The notes beneath the pieces are model-generated. The model was not told where the DNA came from. It made no database searches and saw only the letters and a list, made by a program, of their open reading frames with translations. The translations under genes were made by a program, and so were the position numbers. 7,942 bases of DNA, taken from the NCBI GenBank assembly GCA_946613735.1, contig CAMOFS010000057.1:1-7942 (forward strand), given 5' to 3'. Each line of letters opens with the position of its first letter. The first letter of the stretch is position 1. Shown in pieces: positions 1-7,243 of the stretch. Source of the stretch: an uncultured Lachnospiraceae bacterium (GTDB taxonomy: Bacteria > Bacillota_A > Clostridia > Lachnospirales > Lachnospiraceae).

Positions 1-12
1 ATAGACGGTTTT

Positions 13-47
13 ACTGCATCGGGTATCATACCTGATGCAGTATTTTT
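13..47 (+). terminator. Rho-independent terminator of an upstream gene outside the window
   Basis: A near-perfect inverted repeat (arms about 13-26 and 28-41, with one G-T wobble) is followed directly by ATTTTT. Allowing a minimal loop, the stem is about 12 bp. The T run is only on the right side, so it works in the + direction and ends transcription of a gene that lies before the window. No coding sequence can be recognised in the first 12 bases. The terminator separates that gene from the feoAB gene and implies that a new promoter follows. Confidence 0.85.
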
Positions 48-50
48 GTG

Positions 51-79
51 TTGAATTTTGACCCGATATTCTGTAGGAT
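51..79 (+). promoter_or_regulatory. Possible sigma-70-type promoter for feoAB
   Basis: TTGAAT (51-56) and TAGGAT (74-79) are separated by 17 nt, an acceptable match to -35 and -10 boxes. They lie just after the upstream terminator and 36 nt before the feoAB start. The match is partial, and this is the only plausible pair I found in the 68 nt between the terminator and the start codon. I saw no clear Fur or DtxR/IdeR operator palindrome next to it. It could drive the whole + strand gene set, because no convincing promoter is visible in the later gaps. Confidence 0.3.
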
Positions 80-115
80 TTAAGGCATGAGACTATATAT
101 GAAGGAGCAGACTTA

Positions 116-2461
116 ATGACACTTAAGGAATTAGAGATTGGAAGATCGGCGAGGATAAGCTCAGTGGGTGGCAGCGGTGCGCTGCGCCAGCATTTTTTGG
201 ATATGGGTGTGATCCCAAAGGCCAAGGTCAAAGTGATCAAATATGCACCCCTGGGTGATCCCATGGAGATCCGCATCCATGGATATGAGCTCACATTGAG
301 GCTGGATGATGCGGCTCAGATAGAGGTGGAGCCCATTGCCGCAGTAACGGAGGATGAGGCAAAAAAGTCAGGCTCCAGGCATAAGGAACATCCGGGCCTT
401 GGTGAGGGAGGAAAGTATCACCGGAAGGACCATGAGGATCCCCTGCCCGAAGGTACAACGCTGACCTTTGCCCTGGTGGGCAATCAGAACAGCGGCAAGA
501 CCACCCTTTTTAACCAGCTTACCGGAGCCAGGCAGCATGTGGGCAATTTTCCGGGTGTCACTGTGGACAGGAAGGACGGGGTCATCCTCGGGAGGGAGGA
601 CACTCTGATCACAGATCTTCCCGGCATATATTCCATGTCCCCCTATTCCAGTGAGGAGCTGGTTTCAAGGGACTTTGTATTAAAGGAAAAGCCCAAGGGC
701 ATCATCAATATAGTGGATGCCACCAATATCGAGAGGAACCTGTATCTGACCATGCAGCTTTTGGAGATGGATGTGCCGGTGGTGGTGGCTCTTAACATGA
801 TGGATGAGATGACTGAAAACGGCGGATCAGTGGATGTAAACACCTTGGAGGAGATACTGGGAACCCCGGTGGTCCCCATATCTGCAGCGAAAAACGCCGG
901 CATCCACGAGCTGGTGGAGCATGCCATACATATAGCGAAGTACCAGGAAAAGCCTGCCCGTCAGGATTTTTGCGATATCAATGATCACGGAGGCGCAGTG
1001 CACCGTTGTATCCATGCGGTGATGCATCTCATAGAGGATCATGCAAAAAGTGCAGGTTTGCCCCTTCGTTTTGCGGCCAGCAAGCTTATTGAGGGCGACG
1101 AGAGGGTGATGGAGGCCTTAAGTCTGGAGCAGAATGAAAAGGAGCTTTTGGAGCATCTGACCATACAGATGGAGCACGAGTGCGGTATGGATAAAAATGC
1201 CGCCATAGCAGACATGCGCTTTTCCTTCATCAAAAAGGTATGCAGAGAGTGTGTGACAAAGCCCCAGGAAAACAAGGGCCGGGCAAAGTCGCAGGAGATA
1301 GACAGGATACTTACGGGAAAGTACACTGCCGTCCCCATTTTTATCGGCATTATGGGATTGGTCTTCTTTTTGACCTTTAACGTTATAGGAGCCTGGCTAC
1401 AGGATCTGATGGCTGCGGGTATAGAAGACGTTACCGTAAGACTTGATGCTTTTCTTACGGGAGCCGGGGTCAATGAGGTGCTGCATGGCATCATCATAGA
1501 CGGTATCTGCGAGGGTGTAGGAAGCGTGCTAAGCTTTTTACCCATTATCGTGACAATGTTTTTCTTTTTATCAATAATGGAGGACAGTGGGTACATAGCA
1601 AGGGTGGCCTTTGTGATGGACAAGCTTTTGCGACGCATAGGGCTTTCCGGACGCAGTATAGTGCCGATGCTTATCGGCTTTGGCTGCACGGTTCCGGCGG
1701 TTATGTCTTCGCGCACTCTTCCAAGTGAGCGGGACCGCAAGATGACGATCCTTTTGACGCCCTTTATGAGCTGTACGGCTAAGCTTCCTATCTATGGGTT
1801 TTTCGTGGATGCATTTTTCCCCTCTCATAAGGCGCTTATCATGATCGGACTGTATGTACTGGGCATCATTATGGGAATACTGGCGGCGCTGATATACAAG
1901 TCATATTATAAGGGAGAAGCGGTACCCTTTGTTATGGAGCTTCCCAACTACCGTATGCCGGGCGCAAAAAATGTGGGGCTGCTTTTGTGGGAAAAATCAA
2001 AGGACTTTTTGCAGAGGGCTTTTTCTGTGATACTTATAGCCACCATCATAGTCTGGTTCTTGAAAAGCTTTGATTACAGGTTTAATATGGTAACTGATTC
2101 AAAGGATTCCATCCTGGCCTTGGTGTCGGGGCTTTTGGCACCGGTGTTTGTTCCGCTGGGCCTGGGAGACTGGAGGATAGTCACCTCCCTTATTAGCGGT
2201 TTTATGGCAAAGGAGAGCGTGGTATCGGTTTTGAGGGTGCTCTTTAGTGCCGAGGGCGGGGTGTCAGCTGCGCTCAGTTCCGTGGCGGCGGCATCACTTT
2301 TGGTGTTTTCGCTGCTTTATACCCCCTGCGTTGCGGCCATCGCATCCATACGCAGCGAACTTGGTAACAAATATGCAGCTTTTGTGGTATTATGGCAGTG
2401 TGCAATAGCCTGGATAGCCGCCCTGGCAGTAAGACTTATAGGACTGGTTCTGGGATTCTAA
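116..2461 (+). CDS. feoB: FeoA-FeoB fusion, ferrous iron transporter
   Basis: Inner-membrane Fe(II) uptake permease of 781 aa with its small partner FeoA fused at the N-terminus. Residues 1 to about 75 form the FeoA SH3-like domain (LxExxxG start, then a G..RQHFLDMG stretch). A charged linker of about 75-112 has four histidines (89, 92, 102, 106). The G domain follows: G1 GNQNSGKT 122-129, G2 around T149, G3 DLPG 167-170, G4 NMMD 227-230, G5 ISAAK 255-259. Next is a helical regulatory segment (about 280-395). The membrane part starts near 404 and carries the two gate motifs, GFGCTVP (521-527) and FMSCTAKLP (550-558), and a late YTPC (735-738) with C738. All GTPase motifs are intact. The start is supported by GAAGGAG at 101-107, 8 nt before ATG. 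FeoB with a fused FeoA is a known arrangement. Linkage to the glucuronate genes downstream is unusual; the gap is only 57 nt with no visible promoter. Confidence 0.95.
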   Translation: MTLKELEIGRSARISSVGGSGALRQHFLDMGVIPKAKVKVIKYAPLGDPMEIRIHGYELTLRLDDAAQIEVEPIAAVTEDEAKKSGSRHKEHPGLGEGGKYHRKDHEDPLPEGTTLTFALVGNQNSGKTTLFNQLTGARQHVGNFPGVTVDRKDGVILGREDTLITDLPGIYSMSPYSSEELVSRDFVLKEKPKGIINIVDATNIERNLYLTMQLLEMDVPVVVALNMMDEMTENGGSVDVNTLEEILGTPVVPISAAKNAGIHELVEHAIHIAKYQEKPARQDFCDINDHGGAVHRCIHAVMHLIEDHAKSAGLPLRFAASKLIEGDERVMEALSLEQNEKELLEHLTIQMEHECGMDKNAAIADMRFSFIKKVCRECVTKPQENKGRAKSQEIDRILTGKYTAVPIFIGIMGLVFFLTFNVIGAWLQDLMAAGIEDVTVRLDAFLTGAGVNEVLHGIIIDGICEGVGSVLSFLPIIVTMFFFLSIMEDSGYIARVAFVMDKLLRRIGLSGRSIVPMLIGFGCTVPAVMSSRTLPSERDRKMTILLTPFMSCTAKLPIYGFFVDAFFPSHKALIMIGLYVLGIIMGILAALIYKSYYKGEAVPFVMELPNYRMPGAKNVGLLLWEKSKDFLQRAFSVILIATIIVWFLKSFDYRFNMVTDSKDSILALVSGLLAPVFVPLGLGDWRIVTSLISGFMAKESVVSVLRVLFSAEGGVSAALSSVAAASLLVFSLLYTPCVAAIASIRSELGNKYAAFVVLWQCAIAWIAALAVRLIGLVLGF

Positions 2462-2472
2462 ATGATGGAGCA

Positions 2473-2498
2473 CCCTGCCTGTCATCCGAAGGATCTTT
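2473..2498 (+). repeat. Short palindromic repeat, copy 1 (minimal hairpin)
   Basis: Lies in the 57-nt gap between feoAB and uxuA. After CCCTGCC (2473-2479) comes the conserved left flank TGTC (2480-2483), then the arm ATCC (2484-2487), a GAA triloop (2488-2490), the arm GGAT (2491-2494) and the right flank CTTT (2495-2498). It is the shortest copy: the inner part seen in the other copies is missing and the arms close directly on C-GAA-G. The CCCTGCC flank is shared with the copies around 5920-5992, read on the opposite strand. The uxuA ribosome binding site starts 9 nt after the hairpin. Confidence 0.65.
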
Positions 2499-2518
2499 TT
2501 TCGAGGAGGAACTAAAAC

Positions 2519-3603
<1,085 letters not shown>

Positions 3604-3607
<4 letters not shown>

Positions 3608-4452
3608 AAGACTATTCCATAGACATCAAAGACAAGGTCATCGTAATAACAGGAGCTGGAGGAGTTCTCTGTGGCGAGTTTGCAAAGCTTTTGGCAGCCC
3701 AGGGCGCCAAGGTCGCCCTTTTGGATCTGAACGAGGAGGCTGCCAAGGCCAAAGCAGACGAGATAAAGGCAGCCGGTGGGATTGCAGAAGGTTATGCATG
3801 CAATGTACTGGATAAGGAGAGTCTTAAGGCTGCACATGAGGCTTTAAAGTCAGATCTGGGCAGCTGCGATATACTGTTAAACGGAGCCGGAGGTAACAAT
3901 CCCAGAGCCACCACTACCAATGAGTACTATAAGGCCGGCGACGAGGATGTGGAGGATCTGGTATCATTTTTCGATCTGGACAAAAGTGGCGTGGAGTTCG
4001 TTTTTAACCTCAACTTTATAGGCACCCTGCTTCCCACCCAGGAGTTTGCCCTGGATATGATAGGGAAAAAGGACTGTTCCATCATCAACATTTCCTCCAT
4101 GAATGCATATACCCCCCTTACTAAGATACCTGCCTACAGTGGAGCGAAGGCGGCTATATCCAATTTCACCCAGTGGCTGGCAGTGCATTTTTCAAAGGAA
4201 GGCATCAGGGTCAATGCTATAGCTCCGGGCTTTTTCTCCACGAAGCAGAATGCGGCACTTCTTTTTAATGAGGACGGCACTCCCACAGCTCGTACCGAGA
4301 AGATCCTGGCGGCTACTCCCATGGGTCGCTTTGGGGAGCCTGAGGAGTTAAACGGAACCCTGCTATATCTTTTGAATCCAAAGATGTCCGGCTTTGTCAC
4401 CGGAGTGGTGATACCTATAGACGGCGGTTTTTCGGCTTATTCGGGAGTCTGA
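3604..4452 (+). CDS. uxuB: D-mannonate oxidoreductase (fructuronate reductase), SDR type
   Basis: Interconverts D-fructuronate and D-mannonate with a nicotinamide cofactor (EC 1.1.1.57). The 282-aa protein is a classical short-chain dehydrogenase: glycine-rich nucleotide site TGAGGVLCG at 16-24, Asp41 after the second strand (suggesting NAD(H) over NADP(H)), NGAG at 93-96, Asn137, catalytic Ser164/165, Tyr178 and Lys182 (YSGAK), and the C-terminal IDGGFSAY. It resembles the Bacillus UxuB/YjmF type, not the unrelated long-chain enzyme of Escherichia coli. Start choice: an in-frame ATG at 3574 would give 10 more residues (MGSNRERKQK) but has no ribosome binding site. ATG 3604 has AAGGA at 3591-3595, overlaps the uxuA stop as ATGA, and gives a normal SDR N-terminus. 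By sequence alone another sugar-acid SDR is possible; its place between uxuA and uxaC decides the call. Confidence 0.9.
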
Positions 4453-4481
4453 TGTCATCCTGAGCAAAGCGAAGGATCTTT
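4453..4481 (+). repeat. Short palindromic repeat, copy 2
   Basis: Starts directly after the uxuB stop codon. Left flank TGTC (4453-4456), arm ATCCT (4457-4461), GA (4462-4463), inner GCAAAGC (4464-4470), GA (4471-4472), arm AGGAT (4473-4477), right flank CTTT (4478-4481). Compared with copy 5 at 6006-6034, both arms carry the matched T-to-C and A-to-G change, so pairing is kept. The CTTT could also pair with AAAG at 4486-4489 in the uxaC ribosome binding site (AGAAAGG, 4484-4490), which might modulate uxaC translation; this last point is inference. Confidence 0.75.
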
Positions 4482-4498
4482 ACAGAAAGGAATTATGT

Positions 4499-5899
4499 AT
4501 GAAAGGCTTTCCTGATGAGGATTTTTTACTGAATAGCGAGACAGCAAAGCAGCTCTACTTCGAGCATGCCAAGGATATGCCCATCATCGATTACCACAAC
4601 CACCTGGATCCCAGGGAGATATATGATGACAGGCGCTATGATAATATCACCCAGGTGTGGCTGGGCGGTGATCATTACAAATGGCGGGCTATGAGGTCAA
4701 ACGGGATAAGGGAGGACTTCGTGACGGGTACCTGGCCGGATCCCTTTGAGAGGTTTTCGGCGTGGGCCAAGACCGTGCCCCGGCTTTTTGGCAATCCGCT
4801 ATACCACTGGACGGCGCTGGAGCTTTTGCGTTTCTTTGATATCAACACCCCCTTAAACGAGGAGAATGCAAGGGAAATATACGAAGCCTGCAACGAGAGG
4901 CTTCATACACCGGAGTTCTCTGTAAGGAACCTTATAGTCAGAATGAACGTTAAGGAGCTGTGTACCACGGATGATCCGGTATCGGATCTCAGGTATCACA
5001 GGCTTTTACATGAGCAGGAGAGCAGGTTTAAGGTGAGACCCACCTTCCGGCCCGATCGGGCTATGAATCTTTTGAGGGAGGATTACAGGTATTACATTGA
5101 TGAGCTGTCCCTGGTATCCGAGCTTAGGATCAACAATTATGAGGATCTCATCAAAGCTCTTACCATGAGGTTGGACTTTTTCTGTGAAAACGGCTGCCGT
5201 ATAGCGGATCACAGCTTAGAGGGAGGTATATATCTGGAGGCCTCCGAGCTGGAGGTGGCCAGGATCTTTGAGCACAGGCTCATAGATGGGACGCTGCTTC
5301 CGGAACAGGAGCTGAAGTTCAAAAGCAGGCTGCTGGTGGATCTGGCCCGGGAGTACAGGAAGCGCGATATGGTGATGCAGCTTCATATTGGCGCCATGAG
5401 GAACAACAATCCAAGGATGTTTGAGAGGCTGGGGGCTGACGCAGGCTTTGATTCCCAGGATGATATGAATTATGCCGGGCAGCTGTCACAGCTTTTGGGA
5501 ACCATGGATGAGAGCTATGCCCTGCCAAAGACCATCCTTTACTGCCTCAATCCGAAGGACTTTGAGATGCTGGCTTCCATGATGGGCAACTTCCAGGACG
5601 GGAGCTTCCCCGGAAAGATACAGCTGGGTCCGGCCTGGTGGTTCAATGACCATAAGCGGGGTATGATACGTCAGATGGAGACTCTCTGTGATTATGGTGT
5701 CTTCGCACGATTTGTCGGTATGCTGACGGACTCCCGCAGCTTTTTATCCTTCAGCCGTCACGAGTACTTCCGACGGATCCTCTGTGATTTTGTGGGGGAT
5801 GCGGTGGAGCGCGGAGAATACCCGCATGACATGGATTTCCTTGGGACTATGATCGAGGATATCTGCTATAATAACATAAAAAACTACATGAATATATGA
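4499..5899 (+). CDS. uxaC: Glucuronate isomerase (uronate isomerase)
   Basis: Isomerises D-glucuronate to D-fructuronate, and usually also D-galacturonate to D-tagaturonate (EC 5.3.1.12), the entry step of hexuronate breakdown in the cytoplasm. The 466-aa protein is full length for UxaC, a member of the amidohydrolase superfamily. Visible landmarks are the HxH metal motif in DYHNHLDP (H33, H35), WLGGDHYKWRAMR near residues 55-67, QLHIGAMRNNN with H296, LGPAWWFNDHKRGM, and TDSRSFLSFSRHEYFRR with D411 and R413. No substitution is seen at these sites. The ribosome binding site AGAAAGG (4484-4490) is 8 nt before ATG. A closer ATG at 4495 is in another frame. It is separated from uxuB by 46 nt that are mostly a palindromic repeat, and a larger repeat cluster starts at its stop codon. 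No gene for the galacturonate branch is present, so glucuronate is the likely substrate here. Confidence 0.96.
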   Translation: MKGFPDEDFLLNSETAKQLYFEHAKDMPIIDYHNHLDPREIYDDRRYDNITQVWLGGDHYKWRAMRSNGIREDFVTGTWPDPFERFSAWAKTVPRLFGNPLYHWTALELLRFFDINTPLNEENAREIYEACNERLHTPEFSVRNLIVRMNVKELCTTDDPVSDLRYHRLLHEQESRFKVRPTFRPDRAMNLLREDYRYYIDELSLVSELRINNYEDLIKALTMRLDFFCENGCRIADHSLEGGIYLEASELEVARIFEHRLIDGTLLPEQELKFKSRLLVDLAREYRKRDMVMQLHIGAMRNNNPRMFERLGADAGFDSQDDMNYAGQLSQLLGTMDESYALPKTILYCLNPKDFEMLASMMGNFQDGSFPGKIQLGPAWWFNDHKRGMIRQMETLCDYGVFARFVGMLTDSRSFLSFSRHEYFRRILCDFVGDAVERGEYPHDMDFLGTMIEDICYNNIKNYMNI

Positions 5900-5930
5900 G
5901 ATTCTTCGGGTCAAGCCCCTCAGAATGACA
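5899..5930 (-). repeat. Short palindromic repeat, copy 3 (inverted orientation, GGG/CCC inner stem)
   Basis: Begins at the last base of the uxaC stop codon. Read on the - strand it has TGTC, arm ATTCT, GA, GGG, a 6-nt loop, CCC, GA, arm AGAAT, then CT. On the + strand the arms are 5901-5905 and 5922-5926 and the inner stem is 5908-5910 with 5917-5919. Outer arms and the paired GA steps match copy 5, but the inner core is replaced by a different self-complementary core. It is inverted relative to copies 1, 2 and 5, and the outer 10 bases (5899-5908) pair exactly with 6023-6032. Confidence 0.75.
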
Positions 5931-5992
5931 AGCCGGGCAGGGGGGCAAAACGCATACCGAGCGCTCCGGTCAGAATGACAAGCCGGGCAGGG
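5920..5992. repeat. Two identical 23-bp direct repeats, 50 bp apart
   Basis: Positions 5920-5942 and 5970-5992 are identical. Each holds TCAGAATGACA, one half of the palindromic repeat read on the - strand, followed by AGCCGGGCAGGG. On the - strand this places a CCCTGCC-containing leader before the TGTC flank, as also seen before copy 1 at 2473-2479, so the leader appears to belong to the element. The pair suggests local duplication of a repeat unit. Confidence 0.8.
5951..5980 (-). repeat. Palindromic repeat, copy 4 (half copy with diverged core)
   Basis: On the - strand it reads TGTCATTCTGA, identical to the first 11 bases of copies 3 and 5, then a GC-rich core in which ACCG and CGGT can pair around the palindrome GAGCGCTC (5959-5966). 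The expected closing arm AGAAT is missing, so it is a truncated or diverged copy. Its core supplies the left arm of the terminator-like stem that ends at 6006. Confidence 0.5.
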
Positions 5993-6006
5993 TGGGAGCG
6001 TTTTTT
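5962..6006 (+). terminator. Possible terminator or attenuator between uxaC and eda
   Basis: CGCTCC (5962-5967) can pair with GGAGCG (5995-6000), followed directly by six T (6001-6006). The 27-nt interior holds a small GTCA-GAA-TGAC hairpin (5969-5979). The GC-rich stem and T run fit a rho-independent terminator, but the long interior makes it weaker than the one at 13-47. No promoter is visible between it and eda, so partial read-through would be needed to express eda and the acetyltransferase gene from upstream. Confidence 0.45.
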
Positions 6007-6034
6007 GTCATTCTGAGCGAAGCGAAGAATCTTT
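6006..6034 (+). repeat. Short palindromic repeat, copy 5 (GCGAAGC core)
   Basis: TGTC (6006-6009), arm ATTCT (6010-6014), GA (6015-6016), core GCGAAGC (6017-6023), GA (6024-6025), arm AGAAT (6026-6030), CTTT (6031-6034). It is the most regular copy. The core GCGAAGC is known from DNA structure work as an exceptionally stable mini-hairpin, and the two facing GA steps could form tandem sheared G-A pairs. The eda ribosome binding site AGAGG (6037-6041) follows 6 nt after the hairpin. From memory, very similar sequences are scattered between genes in many bacterial genomes; this could not be checked here. Confidence 0.8.
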
Positions 6035-6048
6035 CCAGAGGTTAGACC

Positions 6049-6684
6049 ATGAACGAAATATTTGAAAAACTGAAAAAAACCGGTATCGTCCCGGTGGTGG
6101 CACTCGATGATGCAAAGGATGCCGAGCCCCTTGGAGAGGCTCTGATTAAGGGCGGCCTGCCCTGTGCAGAGATCACCTTCCGTACGGCGGCAGCGGAGGG
6201 CAGCATCCGTCGACTGTCCAGGGCTTTCCCCGAGATGACGGTGGGAGCCGGTACGGTGCTTTCCTTAGAGCAGGTGGATCGCGCTGTAGAGGCGGGAGCC
6301 CGGTTCATCGTTTCCCCCGGCACCAATCCTGAGGTAGTGCGTTACTGTGTTAAAAATGATATCCCGGTTATTCCGGGCATCGTCACGCCCTCGGAGATAG
6401 AACAGGCCCTCTCATGCGGAGTTGAGATCGTGAAGTTTTTCCCCGCAGAACCTGCCGGCGGCCTGGCTATGATAAAGGCTATGGCTGCGCCCTATGTTAA
6501 CGTGAGTTTCATGCCCACCGGAGGCATCAGCCCGGATAATGTACGGGATTACCTTAAGTATGACAGGATCTTTGCCTGCGGTGGATCCTGGATGGCAAAA
6601 AAGGATCTGATAAATGCCGGACGCTTTGACGAGATAAAGAGACTGACCGCAGAAGCGTCAAAAATCGTTTCGGAGATAAGATAA
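6049..6684 (+). CDS. eda: KDPG/KHG aldolase (2-dehydro-3-deoxy-phosphogluconate aldolase)
   Basis: Cleaves 2-keto-3-deoxy-6-phosphogluconate to pyruvate and glyceraldehyde 3-phosphate (EC 4.1.2.14), the last step of the hexuronate route, in the cytoplasm. The 211-aa protein is a full-length class I TIM-barrel aldolase. Visible sites are the general acid/base Glu41 and Arg45 in EITFRT, GAGTV (66-70), SPGTN (89-93), the Schiff-base Lys129 in IVKFFPAE, and phosphate-binding elements PTGGIS (156-161) and GGSW (178-181). The ribosome binding site AGAGG (6037-6041) is 7 nt before ATG and directly follows palindromic repeat copy 5. The stop TAA overlaps the next start by one base (TAATG). Its substrate needs a KDG kinase that is not in this window. 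The family often also accepts 4-hydroxy-2-oxoglutarate. Confidence 0.95.
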   Translation: MNEIFEKLKKTGIVPVVALDDAKDAEPLGEALIKGGLPCAEITFRTAAAEGSIRRLSRAFPEMTVGAGTVLSLEQVDRAVEAGARFIVSPGTNPEVVRYCVKNDIPVIPGIVTPSEIEQALSCGVEIVKFFPAEPAGGLAMIKAMAAPYVNVSFMPTGGISPDNVRDYLKYDRIFACGGSWMAKKDLINAGRFDEIKRLTAEASKIVSEIR

Positions 6685-7238
6685 TGTTAGATTTTTATGA
6701 GACAAAGCAGCTGTACATGAAGAGACTGACCAGGGCAGATGCTCATCTGGTATGTTCCTTCTACTCGAGAAATGCCGGGGAGTTTGCCCTCTATGAGCCT
6801 CTGTCCTATGACAATGCCTGCAATATCAACTATCACCAGACCATGCTGGAATACGAAGAGGAATATTTCAAGGATGATGAGATGTGCAGATACTATCTCT
6901 TTGAAAAGAACAATCCCTTTGAAACAGTGGGTACTGTAAGCTTTCGGAATATCTCTGTGAACTATTACAAATGTGCCACCTTAGGCTATAAGATAGACAA
7001 GGATCACAGACACCGGGGTTATGCCAAAGAGGCCATAGACCGGGGTATGCGTATCATGGATGAGGAGCTTCATCTGCACAGGATAGAGGCTACCGTTATG
7101 CCGGTTAATGTGGCCTCCATGAAGCTTTTGGAGAAGGTTGGCTTTGAGCGCGAGGGACTGATGCGTGACAAGTTCAAGCTGAACGGGGTCTGGGAGGACC
7201 ACTACATCTATTCTTACATAATGCCGTGGAACAAGTAG
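6684..7238 (+). CDS. GNAT family N-acetyltransferase, RimJ/RimL-like
   Basis: A 184-aa protein with the GNAT fold of the Acetyltransf_3 (RimJ/RimL-like) type. The acetyl-CoA pyrophosphate loop is seen in RHRGYAKEA (109-117), preceded by the strand ATLGYKI (98-104). The C-terminal part has the usual PVNVASMKLLEKVGF (140-154) and then EGLMRDKF and WEDHYIYSYI. Substrates of this group include ribosomal protein N-termini, other proteins, amino sugars and antibiotics; the sequence does not say which. The start ATG shares a base with the eda stop (TAATG), with GGAG at 6672-6675 giving 8 nt spacing, so it is probably translated together with eda. It has no known role in hexuronate breakdown. It ends 5 nt before the stop of the opposing radical SAM gene. 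Confidence 0.88.
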   Translation: MLDFYETKQLYMKRLTRADAHLVCSFYSRNAGEFALYEPLSYDNACNINYHQTMLEYEEEYFKDDEMCRYYLFEKNNPFETVGTVSFRNISVNYYKCATLGYKIDKDHRHRGYAKEAIDRGMRIMDEELHLHRIEATVMPVNVASMKLLEKVGFEREGLMRDKFKLNGVWEDHYIYSYIMPWNK

Positions 7239-7243
7239 TCTTA

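Noticed and set aside
48..115. Fur or other iron-responsive operator upstream of feoAB
   Set aside because: I looked for a Fur-type or DtxR-type inverted repeat and saw no convincing palindrome. Absence by eye is not proof.
1039..1740. Open frame of 233 codons on the - strand, opposite feoAB
   Set aside because: It lies fully inside the clear FeoB coding region, its translation shows no family features, and it has no ribosome binding site context that I could support. It is a shadow of the real gene.
2484..2501. Hairpin plus TTTTTT after feoAB as a rho-independent terminator
   Set aside because: The stem is only 4 bp with two A-T pairs, too weak for a normal terminator, and it is better explained as a minimal copy of the palindromic repeat.
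5920..5992. CRISPR-like repeat-spacer-repeat
   Set aside because: Only two 23-bp units with one 27-nt interval, no cas genes, and the units contain halves of the dispersed palindrome.
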